39,072 nt of DNA from Comamonadaceae bacterium (GTDB taxonomy: Bacteria; Pseudomonadota; Gammaproteobacteria; Burkholderiales; Burkholderiaceae_C), in assembly GCA_947459405.1 (NCBI GenBank), contig CANHDQ010000002.1, forward strand, positions 1 to 39,072. The letters are read 5' to 3'. Made by a program: the position numbers and the translations under genes. Each line of letters opens with the position of its first letter. Position 1 is the first letter of the stretch. Shown in pieces: positions 22,153-32,436 of this stretch. The notes under the pieces were generated by a model. It made no database searches. It worked only from the letters and a program-made list of their open reading frames with translations, and was not told the origin of the DNA.

Positions 22153-23340
22153 ATGAAATCATTTCGCCTGGCCTGTCTGCTCGCCGCTGCCCTGAGCGTG
22201 GGCGCCACGAGCGCTCTGGCCCAGCCGGCCAGCAAAATCAAGATCGGACTGGTCAGCACCCTGTCCGGGCCCAACGGCGCGCTGGGCGAAGAAATCCGCG
22301 ACGCCTTCAACCTGGCCGTGCAGCTCAACGGCGGCAGCCTCGGGGGCGTGCCGGTGGAGGTGCTGGTGGCCGACGACCAGTTCAACCCGCAAGTGGGCAA
22401 GCAGCTGTTCGAGCGCATGGTCAAGCGCGACAAGGTCGACTTCATGACGGGCGTGGTGTTCTCCAACATCATGCTCGCTGGCCTGCCTGAGGCCGTTAAC
22501 GAAAAAGTGTTCTACATCAGCCCTAACGCCGCGCCCTCGCCGCTGGCGGGCAAGGACTGCAACCCCTTCTTCTTTGTCGCCTCCTGGCCCAACGATGCCT
22601 ATCACGAGATGGCAGGCCAGCATTCCACGGTGCGCGGCTTCAAGAGCGCCTACCTGCTGGCGCCCAACTACCAAGCGGGCAAGGACTCGCTGGCAGGCTT
22701 TAAGCGCTTCTACAAAGGCAAGGTGGTCGACGAGGTCTATACCAAGCTCGGCCAGCTTGACTACTCGGCCGAGCTGGCGCAAATCCGCGCGGCCAAGCCG
22801 GAAGTGCTGTACGCCTTCCTGCCCGGCGGCATGGGGGTGAACTTCATCAAACAGTTTGTCGCGGCCGGCCTGAACAAGGACATCCGCCTGATGCTGCCGG
22901 GCTTCGGCGCCGACCAGGACATCAGCCGCGGCGTGGGCGATGTGATGCTGGGCATCAACGACACCGCCCACTGGGCGCTGGACATCAACAACGCGGCCAA
23001 CCGCCGCTTTGTGGCCGAGTTCGAAAAAGCCTACAAGCGCCTGCCCACTGTGTATGCAGCCCAGGGCTATGACACGGCGTTGATCCTCGATGCCGCCATC
23101 CGCAGCGTCAGGGGCAACATCAGCGACAAGGACGCGCTGCGCAAAGCCCTTCGCGAGGTCAAGTTTGACTCGGTGCGCGGCGCCTTCCGCTTCAACACCA
23201 ACCACTACCCGATCCAGAACTACTACCTGCGCGAGGTCAAAAAGGACTCGCAAGGCCGTCTGGTCAACCTGCTGGCCTCGACCCAGCCGATTGCCACCAA
23301 CCACGGCGACGCCTACGTGCAGGAATGCTCGATGCGCTGA
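22153..23340 (+). CDS. Branched-chain amino-acid-type ABC transporter substrate-binding protein
   Basis: Signal peptide MKSFRLACLLAAALSVGATSALAQ; KIKIGLVSTLSGPNGALGEEIRDAFNLAVQLNGGSLGGVPVEVLVADDQFNPQVGKQLFERMVKRDKVDFMTG; RBS gagga upstream of 22153. Confidence 0.92.
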   Translation: MKSFRLACLLAAALSVGATSALAQPASKIKIGLVSTLSGPNGALGEEIRDAFNLAVQLNGGSLGGVPVEVLVADDQFNPQVGKQLFERMVKRDKVDFMTGVVFSNIMLAGLPEAVNEKVFYISPNAAPSPLAGKDCNPFFFVASWPNDAYHEMAGQHSTVRGFKSAYLLAPNYQAGKDSLAGFKRFYKGKVVDEVYTKLGQLDYSAELAQIRAAKPEVLYAFLPGGMGVNFIKQFVAAGLNKDIRLMLPGFGADQDISRGVGDVMLGINDTAHWALDINNAANRRFVAEFEKAYKRLPTVYAAQGYDTALILDAAIRSVRGNISDKDALRKALREVKFDSVRGAFRFNTNHYPIQNYYLREVKKDSQGRLVNLLASTQPIATNHGDAYVQECSMR

Positions 23341-23360
23341 TCCGGGCGCCGACAAGTCAC

Positions 23361-23396
23361 GCCCCCGCTCGGCCTGAAGGCCGCGCCGGGGCTTTT
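23361..23396 (+). terminator. Hairpin plus short T-run between SBP and livH-like gene (attenuator candidate)
   Basis: GCCCCCGCTCGGCC-TGAA-GGCCGCGCCGGGGC-TTTT, 20 bp after the SBP stop. Confidence 0.7.
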
Positions 23397-23440
23397 CATT
23401 TGCGGCCTTTGGGCCACGGGCACCTCGCTACACTCTCACC

Positions 23441-24355
23441 ATGACCTGGATCCTGTTCCTTGAGCAGGCCCTTAACGGGCTGCAATTTGGTCTCATGCTC
23501 TTTTTGCTGGCCTCGGGGCTGACCCTGGTCTTTGGCATCATGGACATGATCAACCTGGCCCATGGCGCGCTCTACATGGTGGGCGCCTTCCTGGCGGCAT
23601 GGCTGGCGCAGCTGACGCAGTCCTTTGTGATGGGCGTCTTGCTGGCCATTCCACTGACCGCGCTGTTTGGCATGGCGATGGAATCGACGCTGCTGCGAAC
23701 CCTGTATGCGCGCGACCACATGTCACAGGTGCTGGCCACGTTCTCGCTCATTTTGATCATCAACGAGGCGGTGCGCATGATCTGGGGCACCGACATGCCG
23801 CTGGCAGCGCCCGCTGCGCTGTCCGGCCCGGTGGAGCTGCTGCCCGGCCTGTACTACCCGGCCTACCGGCTGGTCATCATTGCGGTGGGCCTGGTGATCG
23901 CCGGCTTGCTGTACTTGGCCGTGACCCGCACGCGGGTGGGCGCCTGGGTGCGCGCAGGCGCCTCCAACCGCGAAATGGCCATGGCCATGGGCATCAACAT
24001 CCAGCGGCTCTTCACGCTGGTCTTTGGTCTGGGTGCTGCACTGTGCGCCGTGGCCGGCGCGATGCTCGGGCCGCTGCTGGCGGTGCAAGTGGGCATGGGC
24101 GAGACGGTGCTGATCCTGGCCTTTGTGGTGATCGTGATCGGTGGCATTGGCTCGATCTGGGGCGCCTTTGTCGGCTCGCTGCTGGTGGGCTTTGTTGACA
24201 CCTTCGGCCGCACGCTGATGCCAGCCTTGTTTCGTGAGATCTTCCCGCCGCAGGTGGCCAGCGCAGCCGGCCCGGCCGTGGCCTCGATCCTGGTCTACCT
24301 GCTGATGGCCGTCGTTTTGTTCCTGCGGCCCCAGGGCCTGTTCTCGCGGCGCTGA
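23441..24355 (+). CDS. livH: Branched-chain amino acid ABC transporter permease (LivH family)
   Basis: FLEQALNGLQFGLMLFLLASGLTLVFGIMDMINLAHGALYMVGAFLAAWLAQL; GGIGSIWGAFVGSLLVGFVDTFG. Confidence 0.92.
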   Translation: MTWILFLEQALNGLQFGLMLFLLASGLTLVFGIMDMINLAHGALYMVGAFLAAWLAQLTQSFVMGVLLAIPLTALFGMAMESTLLRTLYARDHMSQVLATFSLILIINEAVRMIWGTDMPLAAPAALSGPVELLPGLYYPAYRLVIIAVGLVIAGLLYLAVTRTRVGAWVRAGASNREMAMAMGINIQRLFTLVFGLGAALCAVAGAMLGPLLAVQVGMGETVLILAFVVIVIGGIGSIWGAFVGSLLVGFVDTFGRTLMPALFREIFPPQVASAAGPAVASILVYLLMAVVLFLRPQGLFSRR

Positions 24356-24362
24356 AAACACC

Positions 24363-25366
24363 ATGCAGTTCGGACCTTCTGCGGCTTCGGCCATCCCCAA
24401 GCCGGCCTCCTGGCCGATCTGGCTCATCCTGGCCCTCGCCGCAGCGGCGCTGGGTTTTTGGATGCACAGCGCCGGCCTGGGCTACTACCTGTCCATGATC
24501 AGCCGCATGATGATCTACGGGCTGGCCGCTTGCAGCCTCAACCTCATCCTCGGATATGGCGGCCTGGTCTCCTTCGGTCATGCGGCCTACCTGGGCATCG
24601 GCGCCTACACCGTGGGCATTCTGATCACCGAAGGCATGCCCAATGGCTGGCTGGGCTTTGCGCTGGCGATGGCGGTGTCGGCCCTGCTGGCGCTGATCAT
24701 CGGCGCGATCTCGCTGCGCACCAAGGGCGTGTACTTCATCATGATCACGCTGGCCTTTGCCCAGATGCTGTTTTACCTGGTCAACTCGGTCAAGGCCTAC
24801 GGCGGCGACGAGGGCCTGAACATCAAGATGCGCTCGGACTTTGGCCTGGGCATCGTGCTCAAGAACGATCTGCACTTTTTCCTGCTGGTGCTGGTGTGTC
24901 TGGTGGCCAGCCTGGCCTTCATGCACATGCTGATGCGCTCGCGCATGGGACGCATCGTGCTGGCCCAGCGCGACGACGACATCCGCACCGAGGCGCTGGG
25001 CTACCCGGTCTACCGCTACCAGCTCGCCCTGTTCGTCATCGCCGGCGCCATCGGTGGACTGGCCGGCGCGCTGCTCGTCAACCAGCAAAACTACGTCAGC
25101 CCCAACCTGATGCACTGGACGCAGTCGGGCGTGCTGATGATCATGGTCATCCTGGGCGGCGTGGGCACGCTTGCCGGCGGCCTGTGGGGCGCGCTGCTGC
25201 TGCTCACGCTGGAAGATCTGATCGCCGAGGTCACGCCACACTGGCAGTTTTATGTGGGCTGGGTGCTGCTGGCGGTGGTGCTGCTTGCGCCCAAGGGCCT
25301 GTCGGGCCTGCCCGAGCTGTGGCGCCGTCGGCGCCCGAGTGACCCCAAGCCATCGGGAGACGGCAA

Positions 25367-25370
<4 letters not shown>
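24363..25370 (+). CDS. livM: Branched-chain amino acid ABC transporter permease (LivM family)
   Basis: ISRMMIYGLAACSLNLILGYGGLVSFGHAAYLGIGAYTVGIL; FVIAGAIGGLAGALLVNQQNYVSP. Confidence 0.92.
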
Positions 25371-26130
<760 letters not shown>

Positions 26131-26134
<4 letters not shown>

Positions 26135-26219
26135 GCCAAGCGCAGAGCCGCCTTAAGCGAACGGAAGCCCCCTCGGGGGGCAGCGAGTACACGCCAGTGA
26201 CGAGCGTGGGGGCGCAAGC

Positions 26220-26223
<4 letters not shown>
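26131..26223 (+). repeat. About 90-bp insertion-like element with GC hairpin; open as a 30-codon mini-ORF coupled to livG and livF
   Basis: Translation MSQAQSRLKRTEAPSGGSEYTPVTSVGAQA*. ATGA overlaps both livG stop and livF start. Contains GCCCCC-TCG-GGGGGC hairpin and ATGAGC at both ends. Confidence 0.65.
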
Positions 26224-26933
<710 letters not shown>

Positions 26934-27009
26934 GTCCACCCCCCGTCCTTCGATGGCGGGCCGCAGCGACGGGTGGTCAATCAGCCGCGGCAGCGCTGCC
27001 GCTGGCTGG

Positions 27010-27486
27010 TCAGCCGGTCCACCGCATCAGCGTAACCAGCAGCACCACCACGCCCAAGCCCAGATTGACCGACACCCAGAGCCGAATCTGACCCAGGGCC
27101 GCAGCGCCAGCGGGCCAATCGGAGGCGGCGACGGCATGGCTCAAGCGCTTGTAGAGCGCAAAGCGAATGTGCATGAAGATGGCGACCATGGCCAAGCCGA
27201 GAACCGCCATCACGGTCCAGGCCAAAGGCATCTCAAAGCTGCCGCCCGACTGCACCACCTGTTTGGCCACCCGCCCGAGCATCCACACGCCGCTGACCAG
27301 AGTCAGCAAAGAGGCCACCAGCACCGCCTTGAAAAAGCGCCCGAGCACTTCGTGCATGAGGCGCAATCGCACCGGCGGCTCCAGTTGGGCCAGCGCAGGG
27401 CGCAAAAAGAAATGGGCGAAGACCATGCCGCCGATCCAAACCACGATGGCCAGCACGTGCAATGTCTTGAGGGTCGCGTAAATCAT
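27010..27486 (-). CDS. CopD-like integral membrane protein
   Basis: MIYATLKTLHVLAIVVWIGGMVFAHFFLRPALAQLEPPVRLRLMHEVLGRFFKAVLVASLLTLVSGVWMLG; four hydrophobic segments, TLHxLaxxxWiGG motif. Confidence 0.75.
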   Translation of the reverse strand: MIYATLKTLHVLAIVVWIGGMVFAHFFLRPALAQLEPPVRLRLMHEVLGRFFKAVLVASLLTLVSGVWMLGRVAKQVVQSGGSFEMPLAWTVMAVLGLAMVAIFMHIRFALYKRLSHAVAASDWPAGAAALGQIRLWVSVNLGLGVVVLLVTLMRWTG

Positions 27487-27562
27487 CGAGTCGTCCTTTG
27501 AAGCGAAGCATTTTTACCACCGATGCGGTATCCCCTATCGGCAGTCTGCACAAGTCCGTTTT

Positions 27563-27679
27563 GTCATTGCGAGCGAAGCGTGGCAATCCAGAAAGCGTTG
27601 ATCAATCAAAAACTTATAGATCGCCACGTCCCGCCACGTCGCAGGCTCCTCGCGGCTAAAGGCCGCTCCTCGCGATGAC
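27563..27679. repeat. Dispersed palindromic repeat with GTCATTGCGAG ... CTCGCGATGAC ends
   Basis: Terminal inverted repeats with one mismatch; gtcattgcgagcgaagcgtggcaatcca ... gctcctcgcgatgac resembles a repeat type common in intergenic bacterial DNA. Confidence 0.65.
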
Positions 27680-27973
27680 GGGGTTTTGCAGACCTTCCTC
27701 AGGCAGCCCGTGTCGGAGGGTGTCTTTTCCCCACGGCCCAAAAGCTTCTTCTCATTCTTGGGCGAGCACCACCTCACAGATCGTGCAGCGCCGCAGGCCG
27801 GTGCACCGAGCCTGGCGCAGCGAAATAAAGGAGGAGAGGCGGCGCCAGCCGACTCGGGGGACATTCGCGGAGCTAGGTTCGGAGCACCAGCGACAGTCAG
27901 GTTCGGTGCGCCGGCCGGACGATAGGTCACGGCCTTCAACCGTGCGCTGAGGCCCGATCTCCAGGCTGCAGCC

Positions 27974-28876
27974 TCAAAAATACTGCCCCGCCACACCCCG
28001 CACGCACTCCATCACAAAACGGCCCGCCGGGCTGAGCGCGCCCTGCCTGCGGCGGGTCATGCCCACAGGGCGTACCCATTGCACACCGGCCACCGGCAAA
28101 GCCCGCAGTTGACGGGCCTTTTCTTCCCAATAGATCAGCTCGCGCGGAATGAAAGTCAGCGCATCGGACTGCAGCACCATGGACTTCATCAGCACGGTGG
28201 AGGTGGTTTCAATCTGCGCGGTCGGTGGGTTCAGGCCGTGGCTGCGGAAAAAGTCATCGAAGGCCTGGCGCTCGAGCTCTCGCTGGCGCGGCAGCACCCA
28301 TTGCTGCTGGGCCAGCAGGGCCGGCGTGATCTGTCGCATACGGGCCAGCGGATGATCGGCGCGGCTGACCACCACTGCACTTTCGGTAAAAAGCGTTTCG
28401 TGCTGCAGGTCCGGATCCTGCGCACGCGCCGGCACCGAAGACAGCGCAAAGTCGATATCACCGTGCTTGACCCAAGGCATGAGCGACTCGTTGAGCCCAT
28501 AGAGCACGGTCACGCGCACTTCGGGCCGGCGCTGCTGCACCGCGCTGAGTGCCAGCGGAAGCAAGCGCGTGGCCTCGGTCGGCCCACAGCCGACGATGAC
28601 ATGGCCCTTTTGCGCCCCCTTGAGCGATTCGATCTCCCCGGCGGCATGGCGAAATTCGGCCTCCACCACCTGGCCGTGGTAGCGCAGCGCCTCGCCAAAA
28701 GGCGTGGCCACAACGCCAAAACGGCCGCGCTCGATCAGCGGCACGCCCAGGCTGCGCTCGAGCGCCTTGATCGCCTTGGACAGCGCCGGTTGCGAAACCC
28801 CGAGTTCGGCCGCTGCCTCAGTCAGGCTGCCGCAGCGCACCGCCGCCAAGAAAAACTGCACTTTTCGGAAATCCAT
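27974..28876 (-). CDS. LysR-family transcriptional regulator
   Basis: MDFRKVQFFLAAVRCGSLTEAAAELGVSQPALSKAIKALERSLGVPLIERGRFGVVATPFGEALRYHG; divergent from the Rieske oxygenase gene. Confidence 0.93.
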   Translation of the reverse strand: MDFRKVQFFLAAVRCGSLTEAAAELGVSQPALSKAIKALERSLGVPLIERGRFGVVATPFGEALRYHGQVVEAEFRHAAGEIESLKGAQKGHVIVGCGPTEATRLLPLALSAVQQRRPEVRVTVLYGLNESLMPWVKHGDIDFALSSVPARAQDPDLQHETLFTESAVVVSRADHPLARMRQITPALLAQQQWVLPRQRELERQAFDDFFRSHGLNPPTAQIETTSTVLMKSMVLQSDALTFIPRELIYWEEKARQLRALPVAGVQWVRPVGMTRRRQGALSPAGRFVMECVRGVAGQYF

Positions 28877-28971
28877 AACCCATGGTAATGGAAAACACCG
28901 CCCCGGTTGTTGCGCACACCGGCCGGGCTTTGTTACCTTTGGCGGCATCTACCGGCCACAGGAGAACCACC

Positions 28972-30294
28972 ATGCCCGCAGCCCTCGACCTGGATCACCT
29001 CGTCCAGCCCGACCGCGTCCACCGCACCGTCTACACCGACCAGGCCATCTTCGACCTGGAGATGGAGCACATCTTTGAATCGGCCTGGGTCTACTGTGGC
29101 CACGAGTCACAGGTCAAAGAAGTGGGCCAGTACCAGACGGTGCAGATCGGCCGCCAGCCTATGGTGATGGTGCGCGCCAAAGACCGGCAGATTCATGTGC
29201 TCTACAACCGCTGCCCGCACCGGGGCGTGCAGCTGTGCGGCAGCCACAGCGGCAACACCGGCAGCAGCTTTGTCTGCCCCTACCACGCCTGGAGCTTCCA
29301 CCTCGATGGCAAGGTGCGCGCCATCCCGCTGATCAAGGGCTACGACGGCACGCGCTTGAGCACGGACGATCCCGACTGCAACATGGCGCGTGCTGCGCGG
29401 GTCGAGAGCTACCGCGGCTTTGTGTTTGCCAGCCTGAGCCCGACCGGGCCGTCTCTGGTCGACTTTCTCGGCGATGCCAAAGTGGCATTTGACGACATGT
29501 GCGACCGCTCGCCCGAGGGCGAGGTCGAGGTGGTGCCCGTGTGCCACCGGGTCGTGCAGCAGTCGAACTGGAAGTTCTTCATGGAAAACCAGCTCGACGC
29601 CCTGCACCCTTCGGTGACCCACCAGTCCACCGGCGTTTCAGCCCGCCGCGTGGAAAAGCAGCTCAAGGAAAAAGAGGGCAGCGCGCCCTTGCACTTTCAC
29701 TACCTGTCGACCTTTGCCTCGAGCTTTGACCAGTGGGACTCGGTGCAGACGGTCAACTTCCCCCACGGCCACGGCATCCTCAAGGCCTATATGGGCCTGC
29801 GCCCCACCGATCCGGACACGCAGGAGTACGAGGCGCTGATGCGCAAGGCCTACGGGCCTGAGAAAACAGAAGAGTACCTCTCGCGCAGCATCCACCACGT
29901 GCTGATCTATCCCTACCTGTCGGTGCAGTCGCCGCTGCAGCAGGTGCGCTGCCTGCGCCCGCTGGGGCCGGACAAGACGCTCTCGGAAATTTGGCACTTC
30001 AGGCTCAAGGGCGCGCCCGAGGCGATTTACCGCCGATCGATGTGGTACTTCAACCTGGTCAACTCACCGGCGACCATGATCAATGCCGACGACCTGGAAA
30101 ACTGGACCCGTGGCCAAAATGGTCTGCAATCGAAGGGCAATGACTGGGTGAGCTTTCACCGCAACATGGGCGGCGACACCGAAAAAGACGGCGTGCTGTA
30201 TTCGAACAACGGCACCTCCGAAGTGGTGATGCGCAACCAGTTCAAAGCCTGGCGCAACTACATGAGCCGCGCCCAAACCCCCACCACGGCCTGA
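28972..30294 (+). CDS. Rieske non-heme iron aromatic ring-hydroxylating oxygenase, alpha subunit
   Basis: Rieske CPHRG...CPYHAW and mononuclear iron site NWKFFMENQLDALHPSVTHQ (DxxHxxxxH). Confidence 0.93.
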   Translation: MPAALDLDHLVQPDRVHRTVYTDQAIFDLEMEHIFESAWVYCGHESQVKEVGQYQTVQIGRQPMVMVRAKDRQIHVLYNRCPHRGVQLCGSHSGNTGSSFVCPYHAWSFHLDGKVRAIPLIKGYDGTRLSTDDPDCNMARAARVESYRGFVFASLSPTGPSLVDFLGDAKVAFDDMCDRSPEGEVEVVPVCHRVVQQSNWKFFMENQLDALHPSVTHQSTGVSARRVEKQLKEKEGSAPLHFHYLSTFASSFDQWDSVQTVNFPHGHGILKAYMGLRPTDPDTQEYEALMRKAYGPEKTEEYLSRSIHHVLIYPYLSVQSPLQQVRCLRPLGPDKTLSEIWHFRLKGAPEAIYRRSMWYFNLVNSPATMINADDLENWTRGQNGLQSKGNDWVSFHRNMGGDTEKDGVLYSNNGTSEVVMRNQFKAWRNYMSRAQTPTTA

Positions 30295-30306
30295 AAGGAG
30301 CGCACC

Positions 30307-30936
30307 ATGTCACAAACTCAAGTCAAGCAAGCCCTGGGCAGCGGTGTCGTCATTGAAGCGGTGCAGTCCCTCACCGGCGCCGAATCGATCGCGCCCGATC
30401 ACATGGGCCGCAGCCGCCAAAGCGCGGTCGGCTACGTGCCGCAAAGCGTCAACATCGACCCCGGCCTGCTGCGCCAAGTCGAGCTTTTGCTCACGCGCCA
30501 GGCCGTCTTGCTCGACGCACGGCGCTGGTCGGACTGGATGGAGACCTTCACCGAAGACGGCATCTACTGGATGCCCGCCGCGCCCGAGCAGACCGACTGG
30601 GCCTCGCAGCCCTCGATATTTGCTGAAGACCGGCTGCTGATGGAGGTGCGCGCCAACCGCCTGATGCATCCCAACGCCTGGTCGCAGGCCGCGCAGTGGG
30701 CCACGCACCACCTGCTCGGTGCGGTCATCGTCGAACAGGCCAGCGCCGATGCGCTGTCGACCTACACGCCGTTTCAGATGATGGAAGTGCGGCGCGACAA
30801 GGTGCGGCATTTTGGCGGCAGCTACCGGCATCATCTGGTCAAGCAGGCCGATGGCCAGTGGAAGATCCGGCTGCAGCGGGTCGATATGTTCAACGCCCAG
30901 GCCAGTTACGATTACGTGATCCAGGCCTGGGTTTGA
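30307..30936 (+). CDS. Ring-hydroxylating oxygenase, beta (small) subunit
   Basis: VNIDPGLLRQVELLLTRQAVLLDARRWSDWMETFTEDGIYWMPAAPEQTDW...EDRLLMEVRANRLMHPNAWSQ; immediately downstream of the alpha subunit. Confidence 0.9.
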   Translation: MSQTQVKQALGSGVVIEAVQSLTGAESIAPDHMGRSRQSAVGYVPQSVNIDPGLLRQVELLLTRQAVLLDARRWSDWMETFTEDGIYWMPAAPEQTDWASQPSIFAEDRLLMEVRANRLMHPNAWSQAAQWATHHLLGAVIVEQASADALSTYTPFQMMEVRRDKVRHFGGSYRHHLVKQADGQWKIRLQRVDMFNAQASYDYVIQAWV

Positions 30937-30943
30937 ATCTTTC

Positions 30944-32425
30944 ATGTGGAAACCTCCCGAACGCATCAAGTTTTTTCCGTCACATGGGCTAATCCCTGAC
31001 CGCGCCCAGGCGCAAGCAGCGCGCCTCTTCAGCCCGATCCAGCTCGGGCCGCTCGAGCTGAGCCATCGCACCTGGGTGCCGGCCATGGTGCCCTGGCGCT
31101 CTAACGAAGACGGCGAAGTCACCGAAGAGGTGATCGAGTGGTATGCGCGTTTTGCGCAGGGCCAGCCCGGGGCGATCGTGATCGAGGCCACTGGCATCCG
31201 CGATGTGCCCAGCGGCCCGCTGCTGCGCATCGGGGACGACCGCTACATCGAGGGCCTGCGCCGGCTGACCCGGGCCGTACAGCAAGCCAGCGGCGGCCAC
31301 ACGCGGCTGCTGATCCAGCTCATCGATTTCCTGCGCATCCGAAGGCGCCCTGAGCCCGAGGTGTTTTTTCAGCGTCACCTGCAACTGACCGATGCCCTGC
31401 TCGAACGCGCGGGTCTGCGCGGATGCGCGCCCGATCAAGCCCGCCAAGCTCTGTTGGAACTCGGGCCTAAGGGCTGGCAGGCGGTGCTCGATGCACGCGA
31501 CTGGCAAAGCCTGCAGTACGGCGCGCGCGAACACGTCAACGATGTGCACCTGCCCCATATTGCGCAGCTGCCGCAAGAGCTGCCGGGGCTGTTTGCCCAG
31601 GCCGCCCAAAGGGCCCAGGCAGCGGGCTTTGACGGCGTGGAGTTGCACTATGCACACGCCTACACCATGGCCTCGTTCCTGTCGGCCACCAACCAGCGCG
31701 GCGACGGCTACGGCGGCTCGCGCGAGCAGCGTGTGCGCCTGCCACTGGAGGTCTACGCGGCCGTGCGCAGCGCCGTGGGTACCCGCTACGCCGTGGGCTG
31801 CCGCTTCCTGGCCGAAGAATGCATCGACGGCGGCAGCACGCTGGCCGACACCAGCTGGTACGGCCTGCAGTTTGCACGCGCCGGCATGGACTTCTTGTCG
31901 ACCAGCCGAGGCGGCAAGTTCGACGACGCCAAGCAGCCGGGCATTGGCCAGGCGGCCTATCCCTATACCGGCCGCAGCGGTTATGAATGCATGCCGCAGT
32001 ACCTGTCGGACGCCCAAGGCCCTTTTGGTCGCAACCGAAAGGCCACCGGCGAGATCCGGCACACCATCCGGCAAGCGGGCTTGAACACGCCCGTGGTGGG
32101 CACCGGGGGTGTGCATAACTTCGAGATGGCCGAGGCCATGCTGGCTGCCGGCGAATGCGACGTGGTCGGCACGGCCAGGCAAAGCCTGGCCGATCCGGAC
32201 TGGGCGCTCAAGACCTGGCTGGGTCGCGGGCAAGAGGTGCGGCTGTGCGAATACACCAACTACTGCGAAGGGCTGGACCAAAAGCACAAGCAGGTCACCT
32301 GCCAGCTCTGGGACCGCGAGGCGCTGGACGAGCCCGGCGTGCGAATGTCGCATGACGGCAAGCGCCGTCTGGTGGCGCCGCTGTGGCAGGCGTCCGGTGC
32401 AAAGTCTGGCGCACCGAGCGCTTGA
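30944..32425 (+). CDS. Old-Yellow-Enzyme-like NADH:flavin oxidoreductase with internal insert and degenerate Cys cluster
   Basis: LFSPIQLGPLELSHRTWVPAMVPWRSNEDGEVTEEVIEWYARFAQGQPGAIVIEATGI...AGFDGVELHYAHAYTMASFLSATNQRGDGYGGSREQRVRLPLEVYAAVR...VVGTGGVHNFEMAEAMLAAGECDVVGTARQSLADPDW. Confidence 0.88.
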   Translation: MWKPPERIKFFPSHGLIPDRAQAQAARLFSPIQLGPLELSHRTWVPAMVPWRSNEDGEVTEEVIEWYARFAQGQPGAIVIEATGIRDVPSGPLLRIGDDRYIEGLRRLTRAVQQASGGHTRLLIQLIDFLRIRRRPEPEVFFQRHLQLTDALLERAGLRGCAPDQARQALLELGPKGWQAVLDARDWQSLQYGAREHVNDVHLPHIAQLPQELPGLFAQAAQRAQAAGFDGVELHYAHAYTMASFLSATNQRGDGYGGSREQRVRLPLEVYAAVRSAVGTRYAVGCRFLAEECIDGGSTLADTSWYGLQFARAGMDFLSTSRGGKFDDAKQPGIGQAAYPYTGRSGYECMPQYLSDAQGPFGRNRKATGEIRHTIRQAGLNTPVVGTGGVHNFEMAEAMLAAGECDVVGTARQSLADPDWALKTWLGRGQEVRLCEYTNYCEGLDQKHKQVTCQLWDREALDEPGVRMSHDGKRRLVAPLWQASGAKSGAPSA

Positions 32426-32436
32426 ACGGCCCTGCC

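Noticed and set aside
27535-27996. 153-aa minus-strand ORF in the repeat region
   Set aside because: Overlaps the palindromic repeat and the LysR 3' end; Cys/Arg-rich sequence matches nothing I recognise; treated as non-coding.
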